64,000 bases of DNA. It comes from M0108 sp044228795. GTDB taxonomy: Bacteria; Pseudomonadota; Gammaproteobacteria; Chromatiales; Chromatiaceae. The notes under the pieces were generated by a model. It saw nothing but the letters and a program-made list of their open reading frames with translations, did no database searches and had not been told where the DNA came from. The stretch covers positions 124,001 through 188,000 of the forward strand of contig JBGAUE010000002.1 in assembly GCA_044228795.1 (NCBI GenBank), given 5' to 3'. The translations under genes and the position numbers were made by a program. Positions 9,138 to 16,807 of the stretch are shown here, in pieces; position 1 is the stretch's first letter; each line of letters opens with the position of its first letter.

Positions 9138-9238
9138 TTATGATGACCTCTTCTCAATATTTGATAATTTAAGGATATTAATTTTGAAAGCGGTTCTCTG
9201 GTGACCTTGACCCGGGGCCAGGCACCCAGAAGTCTCTC

Positions 9239-9718
9239 TCAAGCTCCGCGATCGGTCACATGAGCGGCGGGTATGAAGACCTTAAGGGCCTGGACCAGGC
9301 CCTCCATGTCGCCATAGCCCTCCAGACGGATGCCGCGATTGTCCTTACGCTTGATTTGAATGTGGCGCGGCGCACCGCGACGGCGATAGACGTTGACGGC
9401 TGCGACCTCCTCTAGGTCCAATTCGGTGATGGTGCCAGCGGCGTGAAAGCGCATGTATTCGGGCTGGATCTGTACCCAGTGATCCTTGACCAGCCGGAGA
9501 TAGCGGCGATGGCGGACATAGTTGATCAGGTTGGCCGCAACCAAAAAGAGAGTGACGGAGACGAGGAGGGTATTGTTGAAGCTCTGGGGGAACTGGATAT
9601 GGCCCCAGTATATTAGCGAGGCCAGGCCAATACTGAGGACCAGGCCAAAAGCGATGTTGCGGCTGCGCTCGCGCAGACTCTCCGGGCTGATGGTGAAGCG
9701 GGGGTGATTGATAGCCAT
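9239..9718 (-). CDS. Two-helix membrane protein with PH-like C-terminal domain, function unknown
   Basis: The 159-residue product has two membrane helices (about 24-40 and 50-65) followed by a soluble region of about 90 residues of alternating beta-strand character (VQIQPEYMRFHAAGTITELD and IQIKRKDNRGIRLEG), similar to bacterial PH-like or DUF304-type domains. The start ATG 9718 opens a short hydrophilic leader. It is divergent from the Na/Pi cotransporter gene and has a Pho-box-like repeat only about 45-60 bases upstream in the correct orientation, so it may belong to the phosphate-starvation response. The domain call is by eye. Confidence 0.65.
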   Translation of the reverse strand: MAINHPRFTISPESLRERSRNIAFGLVLSIGLASLIYWGHIQFPQSFNNTLLVSVTLFLVAANLINYVRHRRYLRLVKDHWVQIQPEYMRFHAAGTITELDLEEVAAVNVYRRRGAPRHIQIKRKDNRGIRLEGYGDMEGLVQALKVFIPAAHVTDRGA

Positions 9719-9761
9719 GATGTCATTTTCAACAATTCGATCGATCGATATTATTGTATTG

Positions 9762-9780
9762 AGATGACACCTTTGTTACT
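9762..9780 (-). promoter_or_regulatory. Pho-box-like repeat between the PH-domain protein and the Na/Pi cotransporter
   Basis: On the minus strand GTAACA-AAGG-TGTCAT gives two seven-base half-sites with an 11-base repeat, the best match to the PhoB consensus in the window. It is 45-60 bases upstream of the gene starting at 9718 and about 165-180 bases upstream of the divergent Na/Pi cotransporter gene. Confidence 0.6.
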
Positions 9781-9943
9781 CGCCGAAATGGAAAGACACC
9801 GGCTTAGTCTTTCCGCCTTCCCTGGACCGGACCCGCAACTGGCAACCTTCCACACCCGCGTTGGAGCAGAAGGGTCATCCCTTGGGTTTTGGCACTAGGG
9901 GGGCGAGGGCTTCCAACTCCTCGAGAGACCGAGAGCAACCACC

Positions 9944-11743
9944 ATGCTGAGAAAGATCATCCTTCCCATTATCTTCGCCCTTTTGGCTTATGGCTTTTGG
10001 GTCAGCCCGGATTTCAAGCAAATCGCGGCGGGTGTGGCCATCTTCCTGTTTGGAATGCTATTTTTGGAGGACGGCTTCAAGGTCTTCACCGGCGGCATAC
10101 TCGAGAAGATCCTTAAGCGCACCACCGACAAACTGTGGAAAAGCATGACCTTTGGCGCGGTTTCCACCAGCATCATGCAGTCCAGTTCCCTGGTGTCGGT
10201 CATCACCATCTCTTTTCTCAGCGCCGGCCTGTTGGGGTTAACCGCCGGTATCGGTATCATTTTCGGCGCCAATCTAGGCACCACCACCGGCGCCTGGCTC
10301 ATCGCCGGTTTCGGCCTCAAGATCGACATCGCCGCCTACGCCATGCCCATGCTGGTCTTCGGCATCATCCTCGCCTTCCAAGGTTCCAAGGCCGCCAAGG
10401 GATTAGGCTACATCCTCGCCGGTCTCGGCTTTCTCTTCCTGGGTATCCACCACATGAAGGAGGGCTTCGAGACCTTCAAGAGCACCATCGATCTGGCCCA
10501 GTTCGCGGTGCCGGGCTTGGCCGGTCTCCTCATCTATACCGGCATTGGCATCTTCGCCACCGTGGTAATGCAATCCAGCCACGCCACCCTCGTCATCACC
10601 ATCACGGCCCTGGCCGCCGGCCAAATCACCTATGAGAACGCCCTAGCCCTGGCCATCGGCGCCAATGTCGGCACCTGCATCACCGCCATCCTGGGAGCTA
10701 TTAGCGCCAATGTGGATGGCAAGCGCCTCGCCGCCGCCCATCTCATCTTCAATGTGACGACCGGTGTGGTGGCCATCATTTTCATGAAGTATATTCTCGT
10801 GGCGGTGGATTCACTCAGCAGCCTGGCGGGAATCGCCAACGACGACTGGACCCTCAAACTCGCCGTCTTCCACACCCTCTTCAACACGCTGGGCATCACC
10901 ATCATGGTCCCCCTGATCAACCAGTTGGTTAAGGTTCTATACCAGATCTTCCCGCAACCCAAGGCGGACCTGGCGGCGCCCCTCTACCTCAATGACGCCG
11001 TTGCCGATTTCCCCGATACCCTGGTAGAGACGGTGCGCAAGGAGGTGTTGCACCTCTTTGACAATGCCTTCGAAGTTCTGGCCCATGGCCTCAACCTGCA
11101 CCGGCACGACATCCGCTCGGATGCGGACCTGGCCGAACTGACCCAGCGCCCGGACCAACTGATGGCCTTCGACATTGACGACATCTATGGCCGCAAGGTC
11201 AAGGTGCTCTACAACGCCATCGTCGAATTCACCAGCCGCAACCAGAGCCAGTTACCCCAGGAGCACATGGAACGGGTCAACATGCTGCGCGACGCTGCCC
11301 GCGACATCGTGGAGGCCATCAAGGATGTGAAGCACATGCGTAAGAACCTCATAACCTACATCGTCTCCAGCAATGCCAGCATCAAGGCCGAGTACAACAG
11401 GATCCGCGCCCAGTTAGGCGAGATTCTGCGCGAACTCACGACTCTGCGCGATGCCGGCGAGGATGCCGATCTGGTTGCCCTGGATGGCTTGCGCCTCCAG
11501 ATGGAAGAAAACGACAGCACCCTCAACGGGAACCTCGACCACCTCATTCGCGACGGCAGGATCACGGCACCCATGGCCACCTCGCTGATGAACGACAGTA
11601 GCTACGCCTACGACGTGGCGCGCAACCTCATCGCAGCGGGCGAAAGCCTTTTCGGTCCCCAAGACCTGGGTATGCGGCAGGCGGCGCGAGACATGGAGTT
11701 GGACGAAGATGAAATGAACGATCTGATGCGCGACCCGAACTAA
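9944..11743 (+). CDS. Na+/phosphate cotransporter with PhoU-like C-terminal domain (NptA/YjbB type)
   Basis: The 599-residue protein imports or exports phosphate with Na+. The first 340 residues contain two Na_Pi_cotrans repeats, each with the family QSS motif (FGAVSTSIMQSSSLVSV and TVVMQSSHATLVITI), within about eight or nine hydrophobic segments. Residues about 360-590 are a soluble helical PhoU-like domain rich in Asp/Glu and Arg. ATG 9944 fits the first helix; the ribosome binding site is weak (GAGAG about 16 bases upstream). A small basic protein gene follows 74 bases later. This is the sodium-coupled member of the phosphate set, complementing the three PiT loci. Confidence 0.9.
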   Translation: MLRKIILPIIFALLAYGFWVSPDFKQIAAGVAIFLFGMLFLEDGFKVFTGGILEKILKRTTDKLWKSMTFGAVSTSIMQSSSLVSVITISFLSAGLLGLTAGIGIIFGANLGTTTGAWLIAGFGLKIDIAAYAMPMLVFGIILAFQGSKAAKGLGYILAGLGFLFLGIHHMKEGFETFKSTIDLAQFAVPGLAGLLIYTGIGIFATVVMQSSHATLVITITALAAGQITYENALALAIGANVGTCITAILGAISANVDGKRLAAAHLIFNVTTGVVAIIFMKYILVAVDSLSSLAGIANDDWTLKLAVFHTLFNTLGITIMVPLINQLVKVLYQIFPQPKADLAAPLYLNDAVADFPDTLVETVRKEVLHLFDNAFEVLAHGLNLHRHDIRSDADLAELTQRPDQLMAFDIDDIYGRKVKVLYNAIVEFTSRNQSQLPQEHMERVNMLRDAARDIVEAIKDVKHMRKNLITYIVSSNASIKAEYNRIRAQLGEILRELTTLRDAGEDADLVALDGLRLQMEENDSTLNGNLDHLIRDGRITAPMATSLMNDSSYAYDVARNLIAAGESLFGPQDLGMRQAARDMELDEDEMNDLMRDPN

Positions 11744-11817
11744 ATTGATACTCTGGGAAAGGTGGGCGGCAGCTTGCCGCCGCGGCAACTCTTACCCTAG
11801 CTAGGGGGCATACGAAA

Positions 11818-12087
11818 ATGGCGGTCAAGAAATTCCTCAAACAGGTAGCCAACCTGTTCGACATCGGCAAACGCAAGTGCAAGGACAAGAAGGTCTGTAT
11901 GGAGGAGGCCGTTGCCCGCCTCCAGGCACGCCAGACGGAACTGGAGACCCGCCTGGCCGATGATCACAGCGACAAGGCCCGCAACAAACTCGCCAAGCAG
12001 TTGAAGGTCGTCTCGGCCAAAAGGCAAAAGGGCGAAAAAATCATCCAGGCGATGGTGGCTGAGGAAGAGCCTCCAACCTCGCCCTAA
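11818..12087 (+). CDS. Small charged helical protein of unknown function
   Basis: I do not recognise this 89-residue protein. It is Lys/Arg- and Glu-rich with a helical, probably coiled-coil, middle (about residues 27-75) and a short cysteine pair (C21, C27) in KRKCKDKKVC. AGGGGG lies about eight bases before ATG 11818, so translation is well supported. It follows the Na/Pi cotransporter on the same strand and is closed by a hairpin at 12182, so it is probably cotranscribed; an accessory role to the transporter is only a guess. Confidence 0.7.
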   Translation: MAVKKFLKQVANLFDIGKRKCKDKKVCMEEAVARLQARQTELETRLADDHSDKARNKLAKQLKVVSAKRQKGEKIIQAMVAEEEPPTSP

Positions 12088-12181
12088 GTCCCCGGGTGGG
12101 CACACAAAAGCTTACCGCCACCGGTGGGCTCAGGCCTTCCATCCAGGGGTAAGATGGGAGGATGATGACCTGGGCACCTGG

Positions 12182-12208
12182 CCGCCAACCGCATCACGCG
12201 GCTGGCGG
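12182..12208. terminator. Hairpin terminator between convergent genes
   Basis: CCGCCA-A-CCGC, a five-base loop and GCGG-C-TGGCGG form an 11-bp stem with one mismatch, followed on the plus strand by a T-containing tail. It separates the small protein gene at 11818 from the convergent DUF47 gene at 12229 and may act in both directions. The T-run is imperfect. Confidence 0.55.
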
Positions 12209-12228
12209 TTGACTTTAGGGAGGTGGGT

Positions 12229-12927
12229 TTAAGCGATCTTTACCACGATGTCATGCAGAACGCGACTGGCCTCCAGCAACTGGTCCGCTGCCCCATACAT
12301 GTCTCGATAGATTTCCCGGGTCCGAAAGATATCAAGACACATGCTCAGGGCCTCCTGCGCGGTAGCGTCACCCTTCTGCGCCAGCAGTTTCAGGTTGACG
12401 TCCCTGTCATAAAGATGGACCAGGGCACGGCGATAGGTCTGCTCCATCTTGCGCTCGGCATTGCGCGCAAAGGTGGCATCCTCATCCGCAAGGGCCGGGT
12501 TACTCCCCAGCTTGGCGTAACCCCGGTTCAAGGCCTCCACTCCCTCCTTCAACAGAACCGCCATCTCCAGGATGTACTTGTCTGAGTCGAAATCCAGGGC
12601 ACCCATCTCGCGAGCGGTGATCTTGGTGTAGTTGATCACATAGTCCAGGGTCTGGATCGCCCGCAGGATATCCTCGCGATCCATGGGCGTTGCAAAGGCC
12701 TTGTAGAGGGCGTCGATATTGCGATTTTTGAGCTCGTCCGCCTCCTTTTCAAGGCGACGAATCTCATTCAAAGCCTCTTCGCTGCCCGTTTCCATAAACT
12801 GGACGAAGGTCGCCGTCGATTGCACAGCCACATTACATTGCTCGCACATCATGCGGAAGAAGTCCGGCATGACGGGGAAGATGCGGTCCATTAATTTTCC
12901 AACCGTTGAATTGGAATTGCCACTCAT
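12229..12927 (-). CDS. DUF47/PhoU-like phosphate transport accessory protein 2
   Basis: This 232-residue helical protein is a second DUF47/PhoU-like member, with EIRRLEKEADELKNRNIDALYKAF and TPMDREDILRAIQTLDYVINY as the two characteristic acidic helices. GAGGAAC lies about eight bases before ATG 12927. It is encoded 82 bases downstream of PiT 2 on the same strand, the reverse of the order in the other two pairs (DUF47 before PiT). It is distant from the proteins at 7696 and 18190, so each PiT has its own partner. Confidence 0.88.
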   Translation of the reverse strand: MSGNSNSTVGKLMDRIFPVMPDFFRMMCEQCNVAVQSTATFVQFMETGSEEALNEIRRLEKEADELKNRNIDALYKAFATPMDREDILRAIQTLDYVINYTKITAREMGALDFDSDKYILEMAVLLKEGVEALNRGYAKLGSNPALADEDATFARNAERKMEQTYRRALVHLYDRDVNLKLLAQKGDATAQEALSMCLDIFRTREIYRDMYGAADQLLEASRVLHDIVVKIA

Positions 12928-13009
12928 GGTTCTGTTCCTCGATGCAAAACGAAAATTAGACAGGGGTCAGGTAAGCCGGCAAGTTACCGGGCCTAGGATT
13001 CCGGAATAA

Positions 13010-14053
13010 TCACTTTGCGACCCCCATAAAGGCGATGACGTAATAGGTAAGAGCCCCCACCATTCCCGAACCCGGAATGGTGATAATCCAGGTGCTGGCG
13101 ATGTCCCGGGCCTTTGACCAGCGTACCGCCTTGGGGCGTTCCGAGGAGCCAATGCCCATGATCGAAGAGCTGACCACATGAGTAGTGGATACCGGCGCGC
13201 CCAGGGCGGAGGCCCCGAAAATGACGAGCGCGGAGGTGAGCTGGGCACTGACCGCGTGGATGGGACGTAGCTTGAAGATGGCGAAGCCAACGGTTTTCAC
13301 GATGCGCCAGCCGCCGGAGAGTATCCCCAGGGTGATGACGGTAGCGCAGGCCAGAATGACCCAGAAGGGCACGACGAACTTATCAATGAAATGGCCGAGC
13401 ACCAGTACCAGGGTAATGATGCCCATACTCTTCTGAGCGTCATTGGCGCCGTGGGAAAAGGCCAGAGCCCCCGCGGTTATGAACTGCATCTTACGCAGCG
13501 GCTTGTTAGCCGAGGGCTTGGCGCTGGCGAGAACCATGCTCAACAGTCGCATGATGAGGAATCCAACCCAAAACCCGAGCAAGGGCGAGACGATCAAGGA
13601 CAACAGGACCTTGGTTACGCCCGTCATTTGCCCCTTCGTGGCCAGCTCGGTGAATCCCCAAACGACGGAGGAGGAGCCGACCGCGGCTATGACGGCGCCC
13701 ACCAACCCGCCGACCAGGGCGTGAGAGGAGGAGGAAGGGATGCCATACCACCAAGTCAGGATGTTCCAGAAAATCGCCCCAAAGACCCCGCACATCACTA
13801 TGGCGACCGATAAGACCGCAGACACATCACTGATGTTAATAAATTTACCGATGGTGTTGGCTACGGCGGTGCCGCCGAGCAAGGGGCCCAGAAACTCGAA
13901 GGTCGCGACGAGGACCACCGCTTGCACGGGTGTCATGGCACGGGAGGCGATCATGGGGGCTATGATGTTGGCCGCATCATGGAAGCCGTTGGTATAGTCG
14001 AAGATCAGGACGATCACGATGGCCGTTATGGCGAAGATGGTTACAGTATCCAT
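13010..14053 (-). CDS. pit: PiT-family inorganic phosphate transporter 2
   Basis: The 347-residue permease has the PiT signatures DYTNGFHDAANIIAPMIASRA and AFSHGANDAQKSMGII and the paired loops GIPSSSSHALVGG and GAPVSTTHVVSSS. ATG 14053 is chosen because membrane helix 1 begins at residue 5 and a CCAGG element lies about seven bases upstream; the frame is open for another 114 bases but that leader is hydrophilic and Arg/Pro-rich. It is the first gene of an operon with DUF47 protein 2. A Pho-box-like array lies about 285-310 bases upstream. Confidence 0.92.
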   Translation of the reverse strand: MDTVTIFAITAIVIVLIFDYTNGFHDAANIIAPMIASRAMTPVQAVVLVATFEFLGPLLGGTAVANTIGKFINISDVSAVLSVAIVMCGVFGAIFWNILTWWYGIPSSSSHALVGGLVGAVIAAVGSSSVVWGFTELATKGQMTGVTKVLLSLIVSPLLGFWVGFLIMRLLSMVLASAKPSANKPLRKMQFITAGALAFSHGANDAQKSMGIITLVLVLGHFIDKFVVPFWVILACATVITLGILSGGWRIVKTVGFAIFKLRPIHAVSAQLTSALVIFGASALGAPVSTTHVVSSSIMGIGSSERPKAVRWSKARDIASTWIITIPGSGMVGALTYYVIAFMGVAK

Positions 14054-14308
14054 TGAATGCCTGGCTGTTAGGTTGTTGGTTGTTGCTGGGATCCAGACCC
14101 GATACTTCCGGTGGAAACCCGCCCATGCCGGGTGAATTGCCCACGCGCCTCTGCGAGGCGTTGGCATGAGGCCGAGCGGCCGTTGGACCAGGATTCTTCA
14201 AAATGTTTTGGCGGAGTCACGACAAGAAGCCCCTCAGGGCTTTCGCCAGAATCCTCGCCAGAGTTCAGGTTCCCCACATCGCCAAGGCCTCAGCGGGGCG
14301 CAGTGTTA

Positions 14309-14322
14309 CAGAAATATTTCTG
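14309..14322. promoter_or_regulatory. Perfect 14-bp palindrome upstream of PiT 2
   Basis: CAGAAATATTTCTG is its own reverse complement. It lies 14 bases from the Pho-box-like array and could be an operator for a dimeric regulator; no specific regulator can be named. Confidence 0.35.
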
Positions 14323-14335
14323 AAATGCGATCGTT

Positions 14336-14365
14336 TTATGAATTATTTGTTACGGAATTATTACT
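14336..14365 (-). promoter_or_regulatory. Pho-box-like array upstream of PiT 2
   Basis: On the minus strand TAAT, TAAC and TCAT occur at exact 11-base steps, with the core CGTAACAAATAATTCATA. Spacing and half-site sequence match the arrays upstream of the other phosphate loci. PhoB binding is inferred. Confidence 0.5.
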
Positions 14366-14370
14366 ACACG

Positions 14371-14556
14371 GTCCGACCCGCGGCGCCGCGGCCGGGCCTC
14401 GGCAGGAAAGGGCGTGATGGTACGGACCGGCTAGAGATTCGACAGGGGAACGGAGGAGAGGACTACTGGGTCCGACTAGCGGCGCCGCGACCGGGGCCTC
14501 AGGAGGAAAAGGCGCGATTGTACAGACCGGTTAGAGGTTCGACAGGGTAACGGAGG
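14371..14556. repeat. Imperfect tandem duplication of the 3' end of the FHA-phosphatase gene
   Basis: The segments beginning GTCCGAC at 14371 and at 14470 repeat with a period of 99-100 bases and run to CGGAGG at about 14456 and 14556. The right copy contains the last codons and stop of the FHA-phosphatase gene; the left copy lies just beyond the stop and is diverged, encoding a recognisable but altered version of the last ten or so residues. This looks like an old partial tandem duplication. Confidence 0.75.
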
Positions 14557-15959
14557 GGCAGGAAGCGTTCGCCTGCAAGGGCCACAATACCAATCCACTC
14601 GGGATGGGCGCCAAAGACAACATGATGGTTACTGATACCCCCTGCCTCTAACCAAAGGGTATCGTCATGGGATAGGGGGGTGTGACCAACGAAGACGGGA
14701 ACCTGGGGGCCCAGGTCGAGGGCCTTGCGCAGGCGCTTGATATCTCCCGGACCATAACCGGCGGGGGAATTGGGCTTGCGCAGGCGTACCCGGGTAAGCT
14801 CGCGCTCCAGGCGGGGGTTATCCCGAATATTGATCAGCATGTCATGGGTGATGGTGGATGTCGGGGGACCGGCATGGCAGGTGACGAAGCGTGACGAGGT
14901 GACGACATAGGGCATCCGCTGGTAAAGTCGGGTCATGGCCTCGAAGTAAGCATTGCTTCGATCATCGCGCAGGGCCTGTTCCCAAAGGACGGCCTGGGGC
15001 ACACCGTTCTTGCTGATCTCCTCGGAGAAGCTGTCGTGGTTGCCGCGCAGGTAATAGACCTGGCCGGGGAAGGCCAGTTGGAGACGGAAAATTAAGTCCA
15101 TGAGGAGCATGGAGGTACCCATGAAGGCCTCTTGACCCTCCTCGTCCGGGTGGGGGGCATCGCCAATGATGACAAGGGCCACCTTACCTGCCTCCAGTCC
15201 TTCGAAAACGGCATTCTGGGTCAGCACCACCAGCAGATTGTCGATGCGGGCATGCAGGTCGCCCACGAAGACCGGGTCCAGTTCCGATGGCAAGTTGACC
15301 AGCCCTCCCGGGCGGCCCTCGGCATCCTTGGGCTGGTTAGGATCGGACTCTATCCAGGCGATGACGCCCTCGATCAGGGCCAGGGCCTCCGCTGGGGAGG
15401 GCTCGGCGATCGGGGCCCCCAAACGCCTGGCCAGACGTTCCAGCTTGGCCAGGCGCAGGTCGGCGGCGGGTTTCCAGCCCGCCTTGGGCGCCAACGGCGA
15501 AAGGCAGGTCCCCTCGGTCGGTGCCAGATTCTTGAGGGTCAGACCCTCCGTGGTCAATTTGATGCGCAGATGACGCCTCGCCACGGTCTCGGGATAGTCC
15601 AATAAATCCTGCTGTTGGTCCTGCTCCCGCCCCAGCACCAGGCTATCACCGGGCACCAGGCGCAGAAAACCATGGAGGGTATCAACGGGATTCTCCGGAT
15701 CCTCGATCAGATAGGCCCCGCTAGGGACCGTTCCACCCTCGGCCGTCAGCATGGGTTCGGGATAGAGTTGCAAGCGCTTACCCTGATCGCCACCCAATTG
15801 CATCAGGATCGGTACCAGGGGGCAGGAAAAACGCACCTTGGCCTCGCCGAGACTCACGGCACCAACGATTTCGATCTCCTCGCAGACACCAAACTCCTCC
15901 ACGAGATCGCCGAACCGGCTAAGGAATCCCCTTGAGGATTTCTTGGTGGGAAAATTCAT
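14499..15959 (-). CDS. FHA-domain metallophosphatase (PPP-like)
   Basis: The 486-residue protein joins an FHA phosphothreonine-recognition domain (about 105-155, with LGRE at 109-112 and ARRHLRI at 127-133) to a calcineurin-like phosphatase. Metal-site motifs are GDLH (233-236), GD at 266-267 in GDAPHPDE where classical enzymes have GDxVDRG, RGNHD (305-309), CHAG (361-364) and GHT (425-427). The fold is therefore intact but the second motif is divergent. The start overlaps the stop of the P-loop gene upstream by four bases, so the two are translationally coupled. A protein or phospho-peptide phosphatase acting where FHA docks is the natural inference; the substrate is unknown. Confidence 0.8.
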   Translation of the reverse strand: MNFPTKKSSRGFLSRFGDLVEEFGVCEEIEIVGAVSLGEAKVRFSCPLVPILMQLGGDQGKRLQLYPEPMLTAEGGTVPSGAYLIEDPENPVDTLHGFLRLVPGDSLVLGREQDQQQDLLDYPETVARRHLRIKLTTEGLTLKNLAPTEGTCLSPLAPKAGWKPAADLRLAKLERLARRLGAPIAEPSPAEALALIEGVIAWIESDPNQPKDAEGRPGGLVNLPSELDPVFVGDLHARIDNLLVVLTQNAVFEGLEAGKVALVIIGDAPHPDEEGQEAFMGTSMLLMDLIFRLQLAFPGQVYYLRGNHDSFSEEISKNGVPQAVLWEQALRDDRSNAYFEAMTRLYQRMPYVVTSSRFVTCHAGPPTSTITHDMLINIRDNPRLERELTRVRLRKPNSPAGYGPGDIKRLRKALDLGPQVPVFVGHTPLSHDDTLWLEAGGISNHHVVFGAHPEWIGIVALAGERFLPLRYPVEPLTGLYNRAFSS

Positions 15960-16588
15960 CTCAGGCCTCCCGTTGCTTCCAGGGCAATCCGCCAGGGGGC
16001 GGCATCCAGGTCCTCCCGCACATAGACATGGATACCAGAACGTTGAAAGTGCATCCCAACCTCTGCGAATATTTCCATCTGACGGCGAATGTGCGCCAGA
16101 TCAAGAAACTGGTCCACCGGGTGGGTGCCCAGGCGGGCCCGAGCCAAACGCCGTTCCAGAACCAACTCAGGGGACGGCAAGAGAAATTCAAAGACAAAAC
16201 GCTGTGCCCAGTCCGGATCCCAAAGATGCCGCTTGCGGGGCGGCAACCGGATGCGCCCCGTCTCCAGGACCAGGTCTTGGTAGCCCGATAACCATTTCGG
16301 CTCGAACAGGGCCAGGCCCTCCTTCACGCCCACGAAGGGCAGGCCAAGCTGAACCTCACGCGGCCTCAGAGCCATCGCCTGGGACTTCCACCAGCCAGCG
16401 ACGCTGATATCGATATAGCCCTCTTCCGGCCAGCCCCTGATCCGCTTAATGAGGGTGGTCTTGCCAGAGCCCGGTGGCCCGGTCACCACCAGTTGCCGGA
16501 ACTTTAGGTCCCGCGGAAATTGCACGCCCTTGATATCCTGGCAGGCCTCGAAAGGCACCAGCGTCAGGCCATAAATTGCCCCCTTCAT
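15956..16588 (-). CDS. Small P-loop ATPase/kinase-like protein paired with the FHA-phosphatase
   Basis: This 210-residue cytoplasmic protein has a clear Walker A motif, GPPGSGKTT, at about residues 37-45, and a kinase-like lid region rich in Arg (LERRLARARLG). I cannot assign a named family beyond P-loop NTPase. Its stop overlaps the start of the FHA-phosphatase (ATGA), so they are coupled and probably work together, possibly as a phosphorylating and dephosphorylating pair. ATG 16588 starts the frame, with the promoter presumably in 16589-16690. Confidence 0.7.
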   Translation of the reverse strand: MKGAIYGLTLVPFEACQDIKGVQFPRDLKFRQLVVTGPPGSGKTTLIKRIRGWPEEGYIDISVAGWWKSQAMALRPREVQLGLPFVGVKEGLALFEPKWLSGYQDLVLETGRIRLPPRKRHLWDPDWAQRFVFEFLLPSPELVLERRLARARLGTHPVDQFLDLAHIRRQMEIFAEVGMHFQRSGIHVYVREDLDAAPWRIALEATGGLR

Positions 16589-16693
16589 CGCCTTCCACTC
16601 AACCCTAGCCTAGCCTCTTAACCCAGTCCCCGAAATCGAAATCGCCCTGGACCTAACGGGGTTCCTTTATAACTGCATCCAATAGAAATCTAA

Positions 16694-16735
16694 GTACAAA
16701 GAAGAGGACGCCAACAGGCGTCCTCTTCTTTGTAC
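16694..16735 (-). terminator. Long perfect hairpin downstream of PiT 3
   Basis: A 19-bp perfect inverted repeat (GTACAAAGAAGAGGACGCC and its complement) encloses a four-base loop. On the minus strand it is followed by a T-rich tail (TTAGATTTCTATT). It lies about 75 bases after the stop of PiT 3 and before the P-loop gene, so it most likely ends PiT 3 transcription. Confidence 0.8.
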
Positions 16736-16807
16736 CTCCTTGCCCGTGGGGAAGGAGGTGGCGACGCCCCACCTAAAGCGAGGAAAAGCGCCGCCAGCAG
16801 TGACGAA

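Larger units (their letters stand above)
14054..14370. other. Upstream region of PiT 2
   Basis: This stretch has no supported gene. It contains a short GCCTC/GAGGC hairpin near 14150, the 14-bp perfect palindrome CAGAAATATTTCTG at 14309-14322, and a Pho-box-like array at 14336-14365. A promoter for PiT 2 must lie here, giving a long untranslated leader if it is near the array. Confidence 0.45.

Noticed and set aside
14430..14560. GATTCGA/GGTTCGA sequences resembling tRNA T-loops
   Set aside because: No acceptor or anticodon stem can be built around them; they belong to the tandem duplication.
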